Shown here: positions 5,995 to 6,389 of the stretch, piece after piece | Position numbering within the stretch: position 1 is the stretch's first letter | Layout of the letters: each line of letters starts with the position of its first letter | Assembly (NCBI GenBank): GCA_900551815.1 | Contig: URXE01000085.1 | Location: 1-6,389, forward strand | Direction of reading: 5' to 3' | From: an uncultured Collinsella sp. | GTDB taxonomy: Bacteria > Actinomycetota > Coriobacteriia > Coriobacteriales > Coriobacteriaceae | Length of the DNA: 6,389 nucleotides | Translations under genes and position numbers: made by a program | Notes under the pieces: model-generated | Told to the model about the DNA's origin: nothing | Databases searched by the model: none | What the model saw: only the letters and a program-made list of their open reading frames with translations

Positions 5995-6197
5995 CGTGCA
6001 TTTTTAGGAGTATTCAACATAACCAAGGGCTTCGGGCGCCACGATAAATGCCAAAGACCACGAATATCCCTGCAAATCAAACGCTGTCAGCCCATAACCC
6101 CGCCCATCATTCGTAGAAAACATCGAGAAATCCCGATTTTTCGCCCGAAGTCGGTATGCAGTGGCCTTCGATTGCAGAATACTCGCAAAAATGCACG
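5995..6197. repeat. 203-bp element bounded by 21-bp imperfect inverted repeats, MITE-like or long foldback
   Basis: The left end (5995-6015) starts CGTGCATTTTT and ends GAGTATTC. The right end (6177-6197), read on the opposite strand, has the same start and end. 19 of 21 bases match; the two mismatches are adjacent in the middle (AG versus GC). Further inverted repeats are nested inside: CTTCGGGCG (6030-6038) with CGCCCGAAG (6142-6150), and ACGAAT (6059-6064) with ATTCGT (6110-6115). The whole could fold as one long imperfect hairpin. No transposase is encoded. No clear target duplication is seen next to the ends. A small non-autonomous mobile element or a dispersed intergenic repeat would fit; a structured RNA is possible. 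Confidence 0.6.
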
Positions 6198-6223
6198 TCG
6201 CCACCACCCCCACATGGCGCGAA

Positions 6224-6253
6224 CCAAAACAAAAGCGCGGCAAAAGGCCGCGC
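6224..6253 (-). terminator. Minus-strand intrinsic terminator
   Basis: A 7-bp GC stem, GCGCGGC (6235-6241) with GCCGCGC (6247-6253), has a 5-base loop. On the minus strand it is followed by TTTTGTTTTGG (6234-6224). It would end transcripts coming from the right of the window or from the 95 bases upstream of it. Confidence 0.75.
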
Positions 6254-6348
6254 ACCATCTCTATTCAGATCTATATTGCCCGTAACGACTGCGCCGAGGT
6301 AACGCAGGCCCGGGGGCGACCTTCCTTTCCGGCGCACTCCGCAGGACG

Positions 6349-6389
6349 AAAGAACCCCCGCCGCACGTAGTGCGCAGCGGGGGTTCTTT
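6349..6389. terminator. Strong terminator at the right edge, probably bidirectional
   Basis: A perfect 13-bp stem (6349-6361 with 6377-6389, AAAGAACCCCCGC and its complement) encloses a second small stem, CGCAC-GTA-GTGCG (6362-6374). The T-rich ends (TTCTTT on both strands) make it suitable in either direction. The window ends at its last base, so the plus-strand tail cannot be judged. Confidence 0.85.

Larger units (their letters stand above)
5890..6389. other. 500-base stretch with no convincing gene
   Basis: The open frames here are short, overlap one another and lack good ribosome sites. Two of them run through terminator or inverted-repeat sequence. The stretch holds the lemA terminator (5926-5964), a 203-bp inverted-repeat element (5995-6197), a minus-strand terminator (6224-6253) and a strong terminator at the right edge (6349-6389). 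The 95 bases between the last two show no recognised RNA or protein. Confidence 0.6.

Noticed and set aside
6004..6258. Minus-strand 84-codon frame in the region after lemA
   Set aside because: It starts inside a terminator stem, runs across the inverted-repeat element, and has no ribosome site or recognised domain. It is mentioned under the repeat element only.

Overview
The window looks like chromosome from a GC-rich Gram-positive anaerobe of the Coriobacteriia, most probably Collinsella or a close relative. The grounds are the codon use, a sortase-anchored von Willebrand A surface protein ending in an MPMTGD signal, a small-type SRP RNA, and the general look of the TetR, LemA and ABC proteins. 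This placement is recognition from memory, not a database result.

Layout, left to right. (1) Positions 1-235, minus: the N-terminus of an ABC exporter subunit that runs off the left edge, with a promoter and an inverted repeat upstream. (2) 417-575, minus: the SRP RNA gene (ffs) with a clear promoter and a short U-run at its end. (3) 620-2481, minus: a secreted, cell-wall-anchored VWA adhesin or pilin-like gene, broken by one extra A in an A7 tract and followed by a strong terminator. (4) 2615-4396, minus: one long ORF joining a complete tRNA adenosine deaminase (TadA) to a complete glycerate kinase. (5) 4448-4537, plus: tRNA-Ser(UGA), divergent from tadA. (6) 4541-5125, minus: a TetR-family repressor converging on the tRNA with a 3-base gap. 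(7) 5338-5889, plus: lemA, divergent from tetR, with its own promoter and a 16-bp-stem terminator. (8) 5890-6389: no convincing gene. It holds the lemA terminator, a 203-bp element bounded by 21-bp imperfect inverted repeats (MITE-like or a long foldback), a minus-strand terminator, and a very strong terminator at the right edge.

How the parts relate. tRNA-Ser, tadA and ffs are often neighbours in Gram-positive genomes (in Bacillus subtilis, tRNA-Ser lies near tadA-scr-dnaX). Here the same three appear in the same order, but a surface-protein gene with its own promoter and terminator sits between tadA and ffs, and no dnaX follows. The adhesin looks like accessory DNA placed in a housekeeping neighbourhood. 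The most unusual observations are the TadA-glycerate kinase fusion with its Cys/His-containing linker, the homopolymer frameshift in the adhesin, and the inverted-repeat element downstream of lemA. I see no CRISPR array, phage gene or transposase.
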